Assembly: GCF_004339025.1 (NCBI RefSeq)
Contig: NZ_SMFT01000001.1
Location: 419,952 to 483,951, forward strand
Length of the DNA stretch: 64,000 nucleotides
From: Volucribacter psittacicida
GTDB taxonomy: Bacteria; Pseudomonadota; Gammaproteobacteria; Enterobacterales; Pasteurellaceae
Direction of reading: 5' to 3'
Shown here piece by piece: positions 1 to 10,346 of this stretch. Every line of letters begins with the position of its first letter. Within the stretch, counting starts at the first letter, position 1. The notes beneath the pieces were generated by a model. That model made no database searches. It was not told the DNA's origin and saw only the letters and a list, made by a program, of their open reading frames with translations. The translations under genes and the position numbers were made by a program.

Positions 1-223
1 TCCAACCGCCTTGCAATAAATCTAAGCCTAATTCTCCACGTAACAAGGGCAATGAAACCAATAATAAACCATTTTGTAGCCCCGAGGTGATTGCCAATAG
101 AATGGCAATAAAAGAATAAAATAAACGGCGTCTAGGGCTATGATCTGGCGTTGCGGGAGAACCGGGCATAACAGGGTGTTCGTGAGGTTTAAAAACATAA
201 CCTTGATCTTGAAAGTCCTGCAT
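1..223 (-). CDS. MFS transporter, N-terminal part (runs off the left edge)
   Basis: Only the first ~74 residues are in the window; the gene continues past base 1. I chose the ATG at 223, giving a hydrophilic N-terminus (MQDFQDQGYVF...) followed by a basic RRR stretch and a hydrophobic first membrane segment of about 20 residues, then an RGELGL loop typical of major facilitator proteins. This frame differs from the longer overlapping frame starting at 243, whose translation is Cys-rich and unlike a membrane protein start. The gene diverges from the AraC-type regulator gene at 335, which suggests that the regulator controls this exporter. Substrate unknown. Family assignment rests on a short fragment and is moderate. 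Confidence 0.6.
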   Translation of the reverse strand, partial: MQDFQDQGYVFKPHEHPVMPGSPATPDHSPRRRLFYSFIAILLAITSGLQNGLLLVSLPLLRGELGLDLLQGGW

Positions 224-288
224 CTTCGCCTCTTAAATAACATAGCATTAACAAATAGAAAATCTTGGCATTATAGAAAAGTGTCAAA

Positions 289-330
289 TATAATACTTGC
301 CTAATTCTCTATAATATTTGCCTGTTTCTA
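289..330. promoter_or_regulatory. Two 21-bp-spaced direct repeats in the MFS/AraC divergent promoter
   Basis: The sequences at 289-309 and 310-330 match TATAATA-Y-TTGCCT-NN-TTCT in tandem with a period of exactly 21 bp. AraC-family proteins commonly bind direct repeats about two helical turns apart on one DNA face. Each copy contains a perfect TATAAT. The second copy ends 4 bp before the ATG at 335, so it may be both operator and promoter. Seen directly: the repeat. Inferred: binding by the neighbouring AraC-type protein. Confidence 0.55.
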
Positions 331-334
331 TTAA

Positions 335-1240
335 ATGATGTTTGACTTATTATATAAACAAATGATTCATCACTGGTTCGATCAATATGGAATACATAAC
401 ATTCCAGCGACAGAAAGTGAGCCTAATTCATCTATTCCGAGATTAATCGCACGTTCTGCAAAACTTCACCAACAACATTTCTTTCGCCACGCCATCCCTG
501 CACTTATCTGGATAAACCGAGGGGAAATGATTAGCCAAAAAGAAAGTACCTGCCATACATATATTGCTCAACAATTTCATATTAATTTATTGCAACAACC
601 TACTTATGTCACAGTAAAAGGCGATAAAAAACAGAACTTTCAGGCTCTTTACTACTTCCTTGACTTAAACGAATTTGCAAAATTTCAACATCTTGCTCCT
701 AAAAAAGACAATGACAATATCAATAGTCCTGAACTTACCCTAATCAAACACGATAAATTATTAGGTTGTTTAGCAAGATTATTGGATCTCTATAATTGCC
801 CAAAAGATATTGAAATTATCCAACCATTAATCCATAAAGAATTACATTATTATTTAATGACTAGCCAAATTGGTGGAAATATTGTGGATTTTTTATTTGG
901 ACAAGAAAAACAAACCGCTCTATTACAAGCGGTAAACTGGATAAATCAACATTATACTGAGCCACTAAGTATTCCTTTATTAGCAAAACAAATTAGTATG
1001 AGTGAAGCTAGCCTTTATAAAGGGTTTAAAACATTAACAGGTTTTAGTCCGTTGCAATATCAAAAAACCTTGCGTTTACAAAAAGCTAAAGCACTATTAG
1101 CAGAAAACACCTCCGTTACTGCCACTTGTTATCATATTGGTTATGAAAGTGTAACCCAATTTAGCCGAGAATATCATCGTATGTTTGGTATTCAACCTTC
1201 TAAGCAAAAATCAGTATTACAATATAAATCAAATAATTAA
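335..1240 (+). CDS. AraC-family transcriptional regulator
   Basis: A 301-aa protein with an N-terminal ligand-sensing half (residues ~1-190, resembling the AraC_N type found with YqhC-like regulators) and a C-terminal pair of helix-turn-helix motifs (~200-295). Recognisable pieces are the LLAKQISMSEASLYKGFK helix region and the second HTH with YHIGYESVTQFSREYHRMFG. It is divergent from an MFS exporter gene and is probably its regulator. No Shine-Dalgarno sequence precedes the ATG at 335; an alternative in-frame ATG at 362 also lacks one, so the start is uncertain. The effector cannot be deduced. Confidence 0.85.
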   Translation: MMFDLLYKQMIHHWFDQYGIHNIPATESEPNSSIPRLIARSAKLHQQHFFRHAIPALIWINRGEMISQKESTCHTYIAQQFHINLLQQPTYVTVKGDKKQNFQALYYFLDLNEFAKFQHLAPKKDNDNINSPELTLIKHDKLLGCLARLLDLYNCPKDIEIIQPLIHKELHYYLMTSQIGGNIVDFLFGQEKQTALLQAVNWINQHYTEPLSIPLLAKQISMSEASLYKGFKTLTGFSPLQYQKTLRLQKAKALLAENTSVTATCYHIGYESVTQFSREYHRMFGIQPSKQKSVLQYKSNN

Positions 1241-1247
1241 TAAAAAC

Positions 1248-1272
1248 GGTCAAAAATTTTGTATTTTTGACC
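1248..1272. terminator. Hairpin between convergent araC-type gene and cysB, containing an uptake signal
   Basis: GGTCAAAAAT (1248-1257) pairs with ATTTTTGACC (1263-1272) around a 5-nt loop. The right arm is part of an uptake-signal core (complement of AAGTGCGGTC). It sits between two convergent genes and is A/T flanked, so it may stop transcription from both sides. Confidence 0.6.
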
Positions 1273-1307
1273 GCACTTTGTCTAACAATTAATGAAAAAC
1301 GGCGCTA

Positions 1308-2285
<978 letters not shown>

Positions 2286-2301
2286 TTACCCATTTAATGA
2301 T

Positions 2302-3237
2302 TTATTTTTTATAACGCTTGCTCATTTCCGAATAACGTTTTACCGCTTTGCGGATTTTGGCGGTTTTCGGACGACGTTTTGTTTTGGTTAAATCTAACTT
2401 TGTTTCCGTTTCTGGTGGTAAATCCACTAACTGGCGTAAGTAATTTACGGTGGCGAGATCCACTTCTTGCCAACCTCCCCGAGGTAAACTTTTAATTAAT
2501 TTAATATTACCATAACGAATTCGGATCAAACGGCTCACTTGAACCCCTTGCGATTCCCATAATCGTCTTACTTCTCGATTACGTCCTTCCATTAAGGTAA
2601 CATCAAACCATTGGTTCATGCCTACCCCACCACTAGCGGTAATACGGTTAAATTTCGCAGGGCCATCTTCTAATTGTACGCCTTTACGCAAACGTTGTAG
2701 CATAGCTTCATTGACCTCGCCAAATACCCTTACTGAATATTCCCGTTCAATTTCGCGGCTTGGGTGCATTAAACGATTAGCTAATTCGCCATCGGTCGTA
2801 AACAATAATAAACCCGATGTATTAATATCTAAACGCCCTACGGCAATCCATCTTGCTCCTGTTAAACGGGGTAAACGATCAAAGACGGTGGCTCGTCCCT
2901 CTGGATCATGGCGAGTACAAAGTTCACCCTCGGGTTTATAATACATTAACACGCGACAAACTTCTTTTTGGGCGGTTTTTAAATTAACCAAATACCCATC
3001 TATCCGTATTTTGGTATTTTCTTTAACTTCAATTCTATCGCCTAACTGGGCAATCTTGCCGTCAACACTCACACGATTTTCGCTAATCATTGCTTCAAGT
3101 TCACGGCGAGAACCTTGACCAGCTCGTGCTAATATTTTTTGTAATTTTTCGCCTTTGATCGTTGATGTTGTCAATTTTTTCTTTTCCACAGTGAGGGACG
3201 AATTATGTTTTGTTGCTGAATGTTTATTTTGTTTCAT
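2302..3237 (-). CDS. rluB: RluB, 23S rRNA pseudouridine-2605 synthase
   Basis: Isomerises a uridine of 23S rRNA (U2605 in E. coli) to pseudouridine. An S4 RNA-binding domain lies at residues ~31-77 ([19 protein letters not shown]), followed by the RsuA/RluB catalytic domain with Asp137 in [12 protein letters not shown]. The C-terminus is Lys/Arg-rich. I start it at 3237, where AAGAGG stands 4 nt before ATG. The longer frame from 3276 adds 13 residues without a ribosome site. Product 311 aa. Neighbours yciO upstream and cysB downstream are classical for this family. Confidence 0.94.
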   Translation of the reverse strand: MKQNKHSATKHNSSLTVEKKKLTTSTIKGEKLQKILARAGQGSRRELEAMISENRVSVDGKIAQLGDRIEVKENTKIRIDGYLVNLKTAQKEVCRVLMYYKPEGELCTRHDPEGRATVFDRLPRLTGARWIAVGRLDINTSGLLLFTTDGELANRLMHPSREIEREYSVRVFGEVNEAMLQRLRKGVQLEDGPAKFNRITASGGVGMNQWFDVTLMEGRNREVRRLWESQGVQVSRLIRIRYGNIKLIKSLPRGGWQEVDLATVNYLRQLVDLPPETETKLDLTKTKRRPKTAKIRKAVKRYSEMSKRYKK

Positions 3238-3282
3238 ATAACCTCTTGTCGCTTTCTCAAGCGTCATTGTATGCAAAAATAT

Positions 3283-3906
3283 CTAAATAAAAGGCTCGGT
3301 AGATCCGCTACCTTCTCTCAAAATCGTTGGGCTATCTGTTGTCAAATCCACCACAGTGGTAGGTTGCTGTCCTAAATAGCCACCATGAATAATTAAATCC
3401 ACTTGGTGTTCTAAACGTTCACGTATTTCTTCTGGATCAGAATAAGTGAAATATTCATCATTGGGTAACATTAACGAACAAGATAAAATTGGCTCACCTA
3501 AAGCTCGCAATAAATCTAAAGCGATTTGATTATCTGGCACACGAATCCCGATGGTCTTACGCTTTGATGTCATTAAACGGCGTGGCAATTCTTTTGTGGC
3601 GGTAAGAATAAAGGTATAACGCCCCGGCGTATTATTTTTAATTAAACGGTAAGCGGTATTATTTACCACAGAATAGGTGGATAACTCAGATAAATCGCTG
3701 CAAACTAACGTAAAATTATGCCCCTCGGGTAATTGACGAATACGCACAATTCTCTCCATAGCGTGCTTATCGCCAATCATACAACCTAAAGCATAGCCTG
3801 AGTCGGTAGGATAAACAATTACCCCACCATTTTTTAAAATCTCCACCGCTTGATGAATTAATCTCACTTGCGGATTTTCTGTATGTATATAAAAAAACTG
3901 GCTCAT
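3283..3906 (-). CDS. yciO: YciO, Sua5/YciO/YrdC-family protein
   Basis: A 207-aa protein of the threonylcarbamoyl-AMP synthase superfamily. It has the conserved start GGVIVYPTDSGYALGC (~27-42), the RIRQLPEGHNF region and the GIRVPDN strand. It is the YciO type; the essential tRNA t6A synthase is normally TsaC/YrdC, so the physiological role is less clear. No C-terminal Sua5 domain is present. It stands ~45 bp upstream of the rluB start and probably forms one transcription unit with rnm, rluB and cysB. Confidence 0.9.
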   Translation of the reverse strand: MSQFFYIHTENPQVRLIHQAVEILKNGGVIVYPTDSGYALGCMIGDKHAMERIVRIRQLPEGHNFTLVCSDLSELSTYSVVNNTAYRLIKNNTPGRYTFILTATKELPRRLMTSKRKTIGIRVPDNQIALDLLRALGEPILSCSLMLPNDEYFTYSDPEEIRERLEHQVDLIIHGGYLGQQPTTVVDLTTDSPTILREGSGSTEPFI

Positions 3907-3963
3907 AATATCTTCTATCCGTTATAACGAAAGGTTATCATTATATACCGATTAGCTCAAAGA

Positions 3964-4809
3964 CTATACTTTTTTATCTTTTTCCTGAAAAATTTGATGT
4001 TGTAATATGAATTTGCAATCAGCTGGCAACGCCAACGATTTACCTAACTCAATCCACGCACAAGGAAAATGAAAATCTGATCCTACGGAACACCATAAAT
4101 CAAATTCTTTCGCCCATCTTAATAATAACTCACGTTGCTGCACATTTTGTCCACACCCCGCTACCTCTAAACCATCGCCTTGCCATTGGCAAAAGTCAGC
4201 AATTAAACCTTTAATCCAGCGATTGGTCATATTATAACGTAAAGGATGAGCAAGCACCGCCAAACCGCCCGCTTGATGAATCGCCTGAATCGCACTTTCG
4301 ATCTCACACCATTGGGGTTTCACATAAGCAGGCTTGCCTTGAGCAAGATAACGTTTAAAGGCTTGGGCAATATCTTTCGCTTTGCTTTGATTGACTAAAT
4401 AACGGGCATAATGAGCACGAGTTACTTCTCCATTTGCCAAGGCACTGGCACCGACAAAGGCTTGTTCAATACCTAATAAAGCTAATTTATCCGCAATCAT
4501 TAATGCCCGTTGTTGACGTAATTGTGCTTGAGTGGCTAATAAATGTTGTATAGCGCTATGTTGTACATCAAAGCCAAGACCCACAATATGAATTTCTTTA
4601 TTTTGCCAAAGGGTAGAAATTTCCACACCATTAATTAACCGAATGCCATAATCTTGTGCCGCACGATGTGCCTCAGCCAATCCTGCCACAGTGTCATGAT
4701 CCGTTAATGCCAAAATCTCCACACCTTTCTGTTTCGCACGAATAACCAATTCCGTTGGAGTCAATATGCCATCTGAAAAGGTGCTATGGCTATGTAAATC
4801 ATAAATCAT
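3964..4809 (-). CDS. rnm: Rnm (YciV/TrpH), PHP-domain 5'-3' exoribonuclease / nucleoside bisphosphate phosphatase
   Basis: A 281-aa PHP-domain metalloenzyme. Metal-binding motifs are visible in order: DLHSHSTFSDG (4-14), LTDHDTV (~35-41), GVEIS (~61), AHPLRY (~186) and VGSDFH (~242-247). E. coli homologues trim 5' ends of rRNAs and cleave 3',5'-nucleoside bisphosphates. The older name trpH came from a nearby trp operon; here trp lies 37 kb away, so that link does not hold. It is first of the rnm-yciO-rluB-cysB cluster. A degenerate copy of the dispersed repeat end lies upstream at ~4821-4840. Confidence 0.9.
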   Translation of the reverse strand: MIYDLHSHSTFSDGILTPTELVIRAKQKGVEILALTDHDTVAGLAEAHRAAQDYGIRLINGVEISTLWQNKEIHIVGLGFDVQHSAIQHLLATQAQLRQQRALMIADKLALLGIEQAFVGASALANGEVTRAHYARYLVNQSKAKDIAQAFKRYLAQGKPAYVKPQWCEIESAIQAIHQAGGLAVLAHPLRYNMTNRWIKGLIADFCQWQGDGLEVAGCGQNVQQRELLLRWAKEFDLWCSVGSDFHFPCAWIELGKSLALPADCKFILQHQIFQEKDKKV

Positions 4810-4883
4810 ATTATGCTCAAATATCGTTATTCCACTTCAAAAAAATCACTCAATAAAGTTAATGGATATGTTTATATACGAAA

Positions 4884-4906
4884 AAAGGGAACCTTATGTT
4901 CCCCTT
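4884..4906 (-). terminator. Rho-independent terminator after rplT
   Basis: On the minus strand a 9-bp stem (AAGGGGAAC/GTTCCCTTT with one G-U pair) and a 5-nt loop run into six T residues, 27 bp past the rplT stop codon. This is a textbook terminator for the infC-rpmI-rplT operon. Confidence 0.9.
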
Positions 4907-4932
4907 ATCATAATCAATAACACTTTAGTAAA

Positions 4933-5289
<357 letters not shown>

Positions 5290-5344
5290 TTAATCTCCTA
5301 TTTCTCTATTTTAAACTAAAATTAACTAATCGTACGACAAGTGC

Positions 5345-5542
5345 TTATGCATAAGGCAAGCACGCAACTACTAAAACTTGGTCTGCTTTCGCTACCATAG
5401 TTTTATGACGTAAATGACGTTTACGCTTAGTTGATTTTTTAGTCAAAATATGACGTAAGTGAGATTGTTTACGTTTAAAGCCACCAGACGCTGTTTTTTT
5501 GAAACGTTTAGCAGCACCACGTACTGTTTTAATTTTAGGCAT
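5345..5542 (-). CDS. rpmI: 50S ribosomal protein L35
   Basis: A 65-aa basic protein with the L35 hallmarks [17 protein letters not shown] at the start and an [15 protein letters not shown] segment. It sits between infC (105 bp upstream) and rplT (58 bp downstream), the order found across bacteria. The usual length and the conserved position leave little doubt. Confidence 0.98.
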   Translation of the reverse strand: MPKIKTVRGAAKRFKKTASGGFKRKQSHLRHILTKKSTKRKRHLRHKTMVAKADQVLVVACLPYA

Positions 5543-5647
5543 TGTTTAGAAACTCCGCATTGTTTAAGTTAATACACCATAATTAGGCGAATAAAAATTG
5601 ATTAAACCGAGATTTAATCAATTTATTATTACTTGTGCTAGCACTAA

Positions 5648-6190
5648 TTATTTCTTTTTCGGGGCTAATACCATAACCGCTTGACGACCTTCTAATTTCC
5701 CTGGTGCAGATTCCACCACAGAAATCTCTGCAAGATCATTTTTCACTCGCTCAAGGACGTCTAAGCCAATTTCTTGGTGAGCCATCTCACGTCCGCGGAA
5801 ACGAACAGTGATTTTAGCTTTATCCCCATCTTCTAAAAAGCGAATCAGGCTGCGTAGTTTTACCTGATAATCGCCTTCGTCTGTACCCGGACGGAATTTA
5901 ATTTCCTTCACTTGTACAACTTTCTGCTTTTTCTTCTGCTCTTTTGCCGCTTTATCTTTTTCATAGAGGTATTTGCCATAATTCATAATACGACAAACGG
6001 GCGGTTCTGCATTCGGACTGATTTCCACTAAATCCAATTCAGCTTGTTCAGCTTGCTCTAATGCTTGTTGAATAGATACAATACCTGCTTGTTCACCATG
6101 TTGATCAATCAAGCGGACTTCTTTCACCCTAATTTCTTCATTGATACGGTTAGGGCGATTATTCGCTGGAGCGCGTTTTGCAGTTTTAAT
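5648..6190 (-). CDS. infC: Translation initiation factor IF-3, with AUU start codon
   Basis: IF-3 binds the 30S subunit and checks the start codon-initiator tRNA pairing. The first ATG (6127) would give only 159 aa and remove the conserved RPNRIN segment. In the same frame an ATT at 6190, preceded by AGAGGA 7 nt upstream, gives 180 aa, the exact E. coli length, with [17 protein letters not shown] at residues ~11-27. AUU as start lets IF-3 repress its own translation in E. coli, and the same control is expected here. First gene of infC-rpmI-rplT. thrS, upstream of infC in enterics, is 26 kb away at 31990. Confidence 0.96.
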   Translation of the reverse strand: MKTAKRAPANNRPNRINEEIRVKEVRLIDQHGEQAGIVSIQQALEQAEQAELDLVEISPNAEPPVCRIMNYGKYLYEKDKAAKEQKKKQKVVQVKEIKFRPGTDEGDYQVKLRSLIRFLEDGDKAKITVRFRGREMAHQEIGLDVLERVKNDLAEISVVESAPGKLEGRQAVMVLAPKKK

Positions 6191-6307
6191 AATATGTTCC
6201 TCTAAGTCAATTAATAATAACGGTTAGCCTTGCTTGCTAGCCCATAGGCAATCCTTGTTAGACCAAAAGCAAGAAGATTTGCCATTTTTATGACAAAAAA
6301 CGGGCAA

Positions 6308-6336
6308 ATTTTAAATAAAAATTCTCAGGTTGGCAA
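6308..6336 (-). promoter_or_regulatory. Probable promoter of the infC operon
   Basis: On the minus strand TTGCCA (6336-6331) and TAAAAT (6313-6308) are separated by 17 bp, a near-consensus sigma-70 promoter. Transcription would start near 6300 and give a ~110-nt leader before the AUU start. The leader contains a GCCTATGGGC palindrome whose role is unknown. Confidence 0.55.
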
Positions 6337-6402
6337 GTAGATTTTAGTATTCACAAATATTTATCTAAGACTTATTCTTATTAAAATTTATTTTATTTAT
6401 AC

Positions 6403-6509
6403 TATAAATCGTCCCAATTCAAAATAAGATAAGGCGATACGCCAAAGACAGCATAAAGAGTACGACAAGGCGTACCAACAACATATTATTTTAATATAGG
6501 ACAACGATA
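6403..6509. repeat. Dispersed palindromic repeat, copy A (near full length)
   Basis: About 107 bp between infC and ydfG. The ends are inverted repeats: TCGTCCCAATTCAAAATAA on the left and, read from the right, TATCGTTGTCCTATATTAAAATAA. The centre, GATAAGGCGATACGCC...AAGACAG...GTAC...AGGCGTAC, matches the complement of copy C at 24255-24364 nearly base by base. It holds no open frame. Confidence 0.75.
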
Positions 6510-6549
6510 CAAGAAACTTCCATAAAAATGAATGAAAAGGAGAAAAACC

Positions 6550-7302
6550 ATGATTGCATTAATCACAGGAGCAAGTGCAGGCTTTGGTGCGGCGATTGCC
6601 CGTAAATTAGCGGGAATAGGTTATAAAGTGATTGTTACCGCTCGCCGTCAAGATCGTTTATTAGCCTTACAACAAGAGTTAGGGGAAAATTGTTTACCTC
6701 TGGCTTTTGATATTAGTGATGAACAAGCAACATTGAATGCCATTGCTAGCCTACCGCCAGAATGGCAGGAGATTGATATATTGGTAAATAATGCTGGGTT
6801 AGCCTTAGGGATTGAAGCGGCACAAAATGCTTCCCTTGAGGATTGGAAACAGATGATTGCCACTAATATAACAGGGTTAGTTACCATTACCCACGCTATT
6901 TTGCCAACCATGGTTAAACGTAAGCAAGGGTTAATTGTCAATCTCGGCTCAATCGCAGGTTCTTATGCTTACCCCGGTGGTAATGTTTACGGCGGTACTA
7001 AAGCCTTTGTTAAACAATTTAGCTTAAATTTGCGCGCCGATTTAGTTGGGACGGGCGTGCGTGTTTCCAATATTGAACCTGGATTATGTGGCGGTACAGA
7101 GTTTTCTAATGTGCGTTTTTATGGCGATGATAGCAAGGCTTCAGCACTTTATGCCAATGTGGATTATATTACCCCAGAAGACATTGCCAATACCGTTGCT
7201 TGGATTGCTCAATGCCCACCACATATGAATATTAATCGCATTGAAATCATGCCAGTAGCTCAAGCCCCAGCAGGATTAGTGGTAAAGAAAAAAGGAGAAT
7301 AA
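6550..7302 (+). CDS. ydfG: YdfG-like NADP-dependent 3-hydroxy acid dehydrogenase (short-chain dehydrogenase)
   Basis: A 250-aa classical SDR. The cofactor motif GASAGFG lies at ~7-13, NNAG at 80-83, and the catalytic Ser134, Tyr147 and Lys151 (GSIAG, VYGGTKAF) are all present. E. coli YdfG oxidises 3-hydroxy acids and L-allo-threonine with NADP and reduces malonic semialdehyde. I start at 6550, where AAGGAG precedes ATG and the protein begins MIALITGA as in E. coli; the frame from 6532 adds six residues without need. It is monocistronic: a repeat element lies upstream and a hairpin downstream. Confidence 0.92.
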   Translation: MIALITGASAGFGAAIARKLAGIGYKVIVTARRQDRLLALQQELGENCLPLAFDISDEQATLNAIASLPPEWQEIDILVNNAGLALGIEAAQNASLEDWKQMIATNITGLVTITHAILPTMVKRKQGLIVNLGSIAGSYAYPGGNVYGGTKAFVKQFSLNLRADLVGTGVRVSNIEPGLCGGTEFSNVRFYGDDSKASALYANVDYITPEDIANTVAWIAQCPPHMNINRIEIMPVAQAPAGLVVKKKGE

Positions 7303-7308
7303 CATCAG

Positions 7309-7330
7309 GCTCCAACCGATGCGTTGGAGC
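7309..7330. terminator. Stem-loop between convergent ydfG and ycgN
   Basis: GCTCCAAC pairs with GTTGGAGC around a 6-nt loop (8-bp stem). There is no clear T-run on either side, so termination is plausible from position only. Confidence 0.45.
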
Positions 7331-7340
7331 GGATACCCCC

Positions 7341-7790
7341 TCAATCCTCTTCAATCACAAACTCAAACCAATCAATCACATCTTTTTCGTGAATGCCGTT
7401 GGCGATAGGAATATTGGCATTTTTTGTGCTATTAGGATCGCCTGTTAGCAAAGGGTGCCAAGGGTAAAGGGGTTTTCCCTCGTATAATAATCGGTAAGCA
7501 CAGGTGCTCGGTAACCAGGTAAAATCGGGCAAATTGGCTTTGGTGAGTTTGGTGCAATCGGGTTCAAGGCGAAAACGTTGAGAATAATGACCGCACTTTC
7601 CTGTTTTCAGATCCAGTAAATTACAAGCAATACGGGTAAAATAAAGTCGTTGTCGTTTGCCTCGTCCCTCAATAAATTTACGATAACAGCATTTACCGCA
7701 ACCATCACATAAGGCTTCCCATTCCTGTTCATTCATTTCCATTAAGGATTTATGCTGCCAAAATTGTGGGCTAAGATGATTTGCTGTCAT
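7341..7790 (-). CDS. ycgN: YcgN family (UPF0260) cysteine-cluster protein
   Basis: A 149-aa protein with a CxxCxxCC cluster (Cys28, 31, 34, 35) and further cysteines at ~56, 66, 79 and 97. This pattern is typical of the UPF0260/YkgJ zinc- or iron-cluster proteins. Biochemical function is unknown in the family. Genes of this family often neighbour cell-division or fatty-acid genes; here it stands alone between ydfG and glnS. An uptake-signal core is embedded in the coding region near 7589. Confidence 0.85.
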   Translation of the reverse strand: MTANHLSPQFWQHKSLMEMNEQEWEALCDGCGKCCYRKFIEGRGKRQRLYFTRIACNLLDLKTGKCGHYSQRFRLEPDCTKLTKANLPDFTWLPSTCAYRLLYEGKPLYPWHPLLTGDPNSTKNANIPIANGIHEKDVIDWFEFVIEED

Positions 7791-7853
7791 AGGCTACTCT
7801 GCTGATAAAAATTTTTGAAAAACTGACCGCACTTTATAAATATTAAACAAAAA

Positions 7854-7875
7854 TAGCGAGATCGGGATCTCGCTA
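7854..7875 (-). terminator. Rho-independent terminator of glnS
   Basis: On the minus strand a perfect 9-bp stem (TAGCGAGAT/ATCTCGCTA) with a 4-nt loop is followed by TTTTTG, starting 19 bp past the glnS stop codon. Confidence 0.9.
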
Positions 7876-7893
7876 TGCCTTGAGTTTATTCAG

Positions 7894-9582
7894 TTAAAAA
7901 CTTTCTTTTAAACTGACCGTTAAGTTAAATACCAAATGTTCTGGGTGTGAATCTTTGCTGTCCGCACAGAAATAGCCCTCACGCTCAAATTGATAGGCTT
8001 GTTCCGCCTGTGCATTTAATAAACTCTGCTCTACCACACCGTGCTTAACCACCAAAGAGGTTGGATTAAGTGCTTGATATAAATCTTCCTCAGCGGACGG
8101 ATTTGACACGCTAAATAAGCGATCATACAAACGAAACTCCGCTGGGTAACAATCTTGGGCGGATACCCAATGAATCACCCCTTTTACTTTACGCCCGTCC
8201 GCAGGATTTTTACCTAAAGTTTCAGGATCATAACTGCAATATACTGTGGTAATTTCGCCATTTTGATCTTTCTCAACACGCTCCGCTTTAATCACATAAG
8301 CATTACGCAAACGCACCTCTTTGCCCAACACCAAGCGTTTATAATGTTTATTCGCTTCCTCACGAAAATCGGCTTTATCAATATAAATTTCTTGAGTAAA
8401 TGGCAACTGACGCTCGCCTAATTCTGGGCGATTTGGGTGATTAGGAGCAGTCAAGATTTCCTTGCCCGTAAAATTCTCAATCACAATTTTTAACGGATCA
8501 ACCACCGCCATCGCTCGAGGGGCATTCACATTTAAATCTTCACGAATACAAGCCTCTAATGCACTATATTCCACCACATTATCTTGCTTGGTTACCCCAA
8601 TACGACGACAAAACTCACGCAAAGCCGCAGGGGTATAACCACGACGGCGTAAGCCCGAAATGGTCGGCATTCTTGGATCATTCCAACCATCAACAATTTG
8701 CTCATTGACTAATTGCAATAACTTACGCTTAGAGGTTAAGGTGGCTTCTAAGTTTAAACGAGAAAATTCATATTGATGAGGTAACGGGCGTTCAATGGAA
8801 ATATGCTCCAATACCCAATCATACAAACGGCGATTATCTTGAAATTCTAATGTACATAATGAATGGGTAATACGCTCAATGGCATCGGAAATACAATGAG
8901 TAAAATCATACATTGGATAAATGCACCATTTATCTCCCGTTTGATGATGATGCGCAAATTTAATCCGATATAACACAGGATCACGCATTACCATAAATGG
9001 CGATGCCATATCAATTTTAGCACGCAAACAAGCAGTGCCTTCCGCAAATTCGCCATTTTTCATTTTCTCAAATAAGGCGAGATTTTCTGCCACAGAACGA
9101 TCACGATAAGGGCTATTTTTGCCAGCTTCAGTCAGCGTACCACGATATTCACGCATTTGCTCTGGCGTTAATTCGTCCACATAAGCCAAGCCTTTTTCAA
9201 TTAATTCAATGGCATAGTCATAAAGCTGATCAAAATAATCGGACGCATAACGAGGCTCGCCTGCCCAATGAAATCCTAACCATTCTACATCCTGTTTAAT
9301 GGACTCTACATATTCCACATCTTCTTTCACAGGATTGGTATCATCAAAACGCAAATTACATAAGCCCTGATAATCTTCCGCAATACCAAAATTTAAACAA
9401 ATGGATTTGGCGTGTCCAATATGCAAATAACCATTAGGTTCTGGCGGAAAACGGGTATGTATTTTTGTATGTTTACCACTGGCTAAATCTTCATCAATAA
9501 TTTGACGAATAAAATTACTAGGTTTATGACTTTCTGCGTTTTTTTCTGTCAAATTCTTTTCGTTATCAACAAGGTTACTCAT
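7894..9582 (-). CDS. glnS: Glutaminyl-tRNA synthetase
   Basis: Charges tRNA-Gln with glutamine. This 562-aa class I synthetase has the HIGH box at residues 54-57, in [14 protein letters not shown], and the KMSKS-type loop as SKRK near residue 280. The family length is ~555 aa. Features such as RFDDTNP and the C-terminal anticodon-binding beta-barrels are complete. The first ~20 residues are a divergent tail. It is monocistronic, with its own promoter (9625-9653) and terminator (7854-7875). A short dispersed repeat copy lies just upstream of the promoter. Confidence 0.98.
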   Translation of the reverse strand: MSNLVDNEKNLTEKNAESHKPSNFIRQIIDEDLASGKHTKIHTRFPPEPNGYLHIGHAKSICLNFGIAEDYQGLCNLRFDDTNPVKEDVEYVESIKQDVEWLGFHWAGEPRYASDYFDQLYDYAIELIEKGLAYVDELTPEQMREYRGTLTEAGKNSPYRDRSVAENLALFEKMKNGEFAEGTACLRAKIDMASPFMVMRDPVLYRIKFAHHHQTGDKWCIYPMYDFTHCISDAIERITHSLCTLEFQDNRRLYDWVLEHISIERPLPHQYEFSRLNLEATLTSKRKLLQLVNEQIVDGWNDPRMPTISGLRRRGYTPAALREFCRRIGVTKQDNVVEYSALEACIREDLNVNAPRAMAVVDPLKIVIENFTGKEILTAPNHPNRPELGERQLPFTQEIYIDKADFREEANKHYKRLVLGKEVRLRNAYVIKAERVEKDQNGEITTVYCSYDPETLGKNPADGRKVKGVIHWVSAQDCYPAEFRLYDRLFSVSNPSAEEDLYQALNPTSLVVKHGVVEQSLLNAQAEQAYQFEREGYFCADSKDSHPEHLVFNLTVSLKESF

Positions 9583-9624
9583 TATGACCTCAATTATTGC
9601 TCTTTTATGCTAGAAAATTGGATT

Positions 9625-9653
9625 ATTGTACAGGGTTTCAAGCCAAATGACAA
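9625..9653 (-). promoter_or_regulatory. Probable glnS promoter
   Basis: Minus strand TTGTCA (9653-9648), 17-bp spacer, TACAAT (9630-9625); each box is 5/6 to sigma-70 consensus. The -10 lies 43 bp before the glnS ATG. Confidence 0.65.
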
Positions 9654-9659
9654 AGGGGC

Positions 9660-9728
9660 TATCGCCGTTCCTCTTTAAAATAATACTGCTTTGGCACATT
9701 CATTTTATTTTAAAATGGGACAACTATA
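9660..9728. repeat. Dispersed palindromic repeat, copy B (short form)
   Basis: A 69-bp copy with both ends but a shortened centre. Read on the minus strand it begins TATAGTTGTCCCATTTTAAAATAA and ends GTATTATTTTAAAGAGGAACGGCGATA, the latter nearly identical to the right end of copy D (36010-36050). It abuts the glnS promoter. Confidence 0.65.
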
Positions 9729-9858
9729 ATATTCACACCAAACTAATTCAGGGCAACCGACAAAATAATTGTTAAAAAATGGATAAAGATTATCCAATCT
9801 TGATATAATAATTCAAATAATAAAGATGGAAAGAAAATAATAATACCACTCTTTACTA

Positions 9859-10341
9859 TTACATATTCCTATGTAATTGTTGTTTCCCATCAAATTGTAC
9901 TTGTAAAATGCCTTCTACTCGTTGCAAATTTTTTTTCGTTTTCACTGGTTGAGCTGTTTTTATTGCAAAAGCAGAAAAATTTTTATAATCATAAACAATC
10001 TCTGCTTGCTGTTGAACAATAGCAATTAATACCTGCTCACGTTTAGCTAAATCATAATAAATAATCAACACATCAAATTTATTATCAAAAGATTTTATAG
10101 ACTGTTGTTGACGATAAAAATCCCATTCATCAACTTGCTTACCATTTGGTAAAATACATAAACCATATTCACTCCCTTCTTCATTTACGCTTATTGTCGA
10201 TTTTCCACCTTGTTGTTCACAATAAACTGAAGCAGGATTTGCTATTCCTACCATTGTCGGCACAGTTTCAGACTGATTAATATTACCACAAGCAAACAGT
10301 ATTAAAGACAAACTAATAATAAAATTTCTTTTAATCATCAT
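9859..10341 (-). CDS. DUF333-domain lipoprotein
   Basis: A predicted outer-membrane or periplasmic lipoprotein of 160 aa. The start MMIKRNFIISLSLILFACGN gives a signal peptide with an LFAC lipobox. A DUF333 segment follows at ~30-70 (ANPASVYCEQQGG...GLCILPNG...DEWDFYR), found in many proteobacterial haemolysin-like lipoproteins; no activity is established for it. The remaining ~90 residues are unrecognised. I start at 10341 (AAGGA 4 nt upstream; ATG at 10338 is equally possible). The much longer frame from 10548 reads through mdtK in another frame and is not real. It begins 5 nt after the mdtK stop codon, so the two are co-transcribed. Confidence 0.75.
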   Translation of the reverse strand: MMIKRNFIISLSLILFACGNINQSETVPTMVGIANPASVYCEQQGGKSTISVNEEGSEYGLCILPNGKQVDEWDFYRQQQSIKSFDNKFDVLIIYYDLAKREQVLIAIVQQQAEIVYDYKNFSAFAIKTAQPVKTKKNLQRVEGILQVQFDGKQQLHRNM

Positions 10342-10346
10342 TTTCC

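Noticed and set aside
28..243. 71-codon minus-strand frame at the left edge
   Set aside because: Another frame of the same strand gives a convincing MFS N-terminus starting at 223 and staying open to the window edge.
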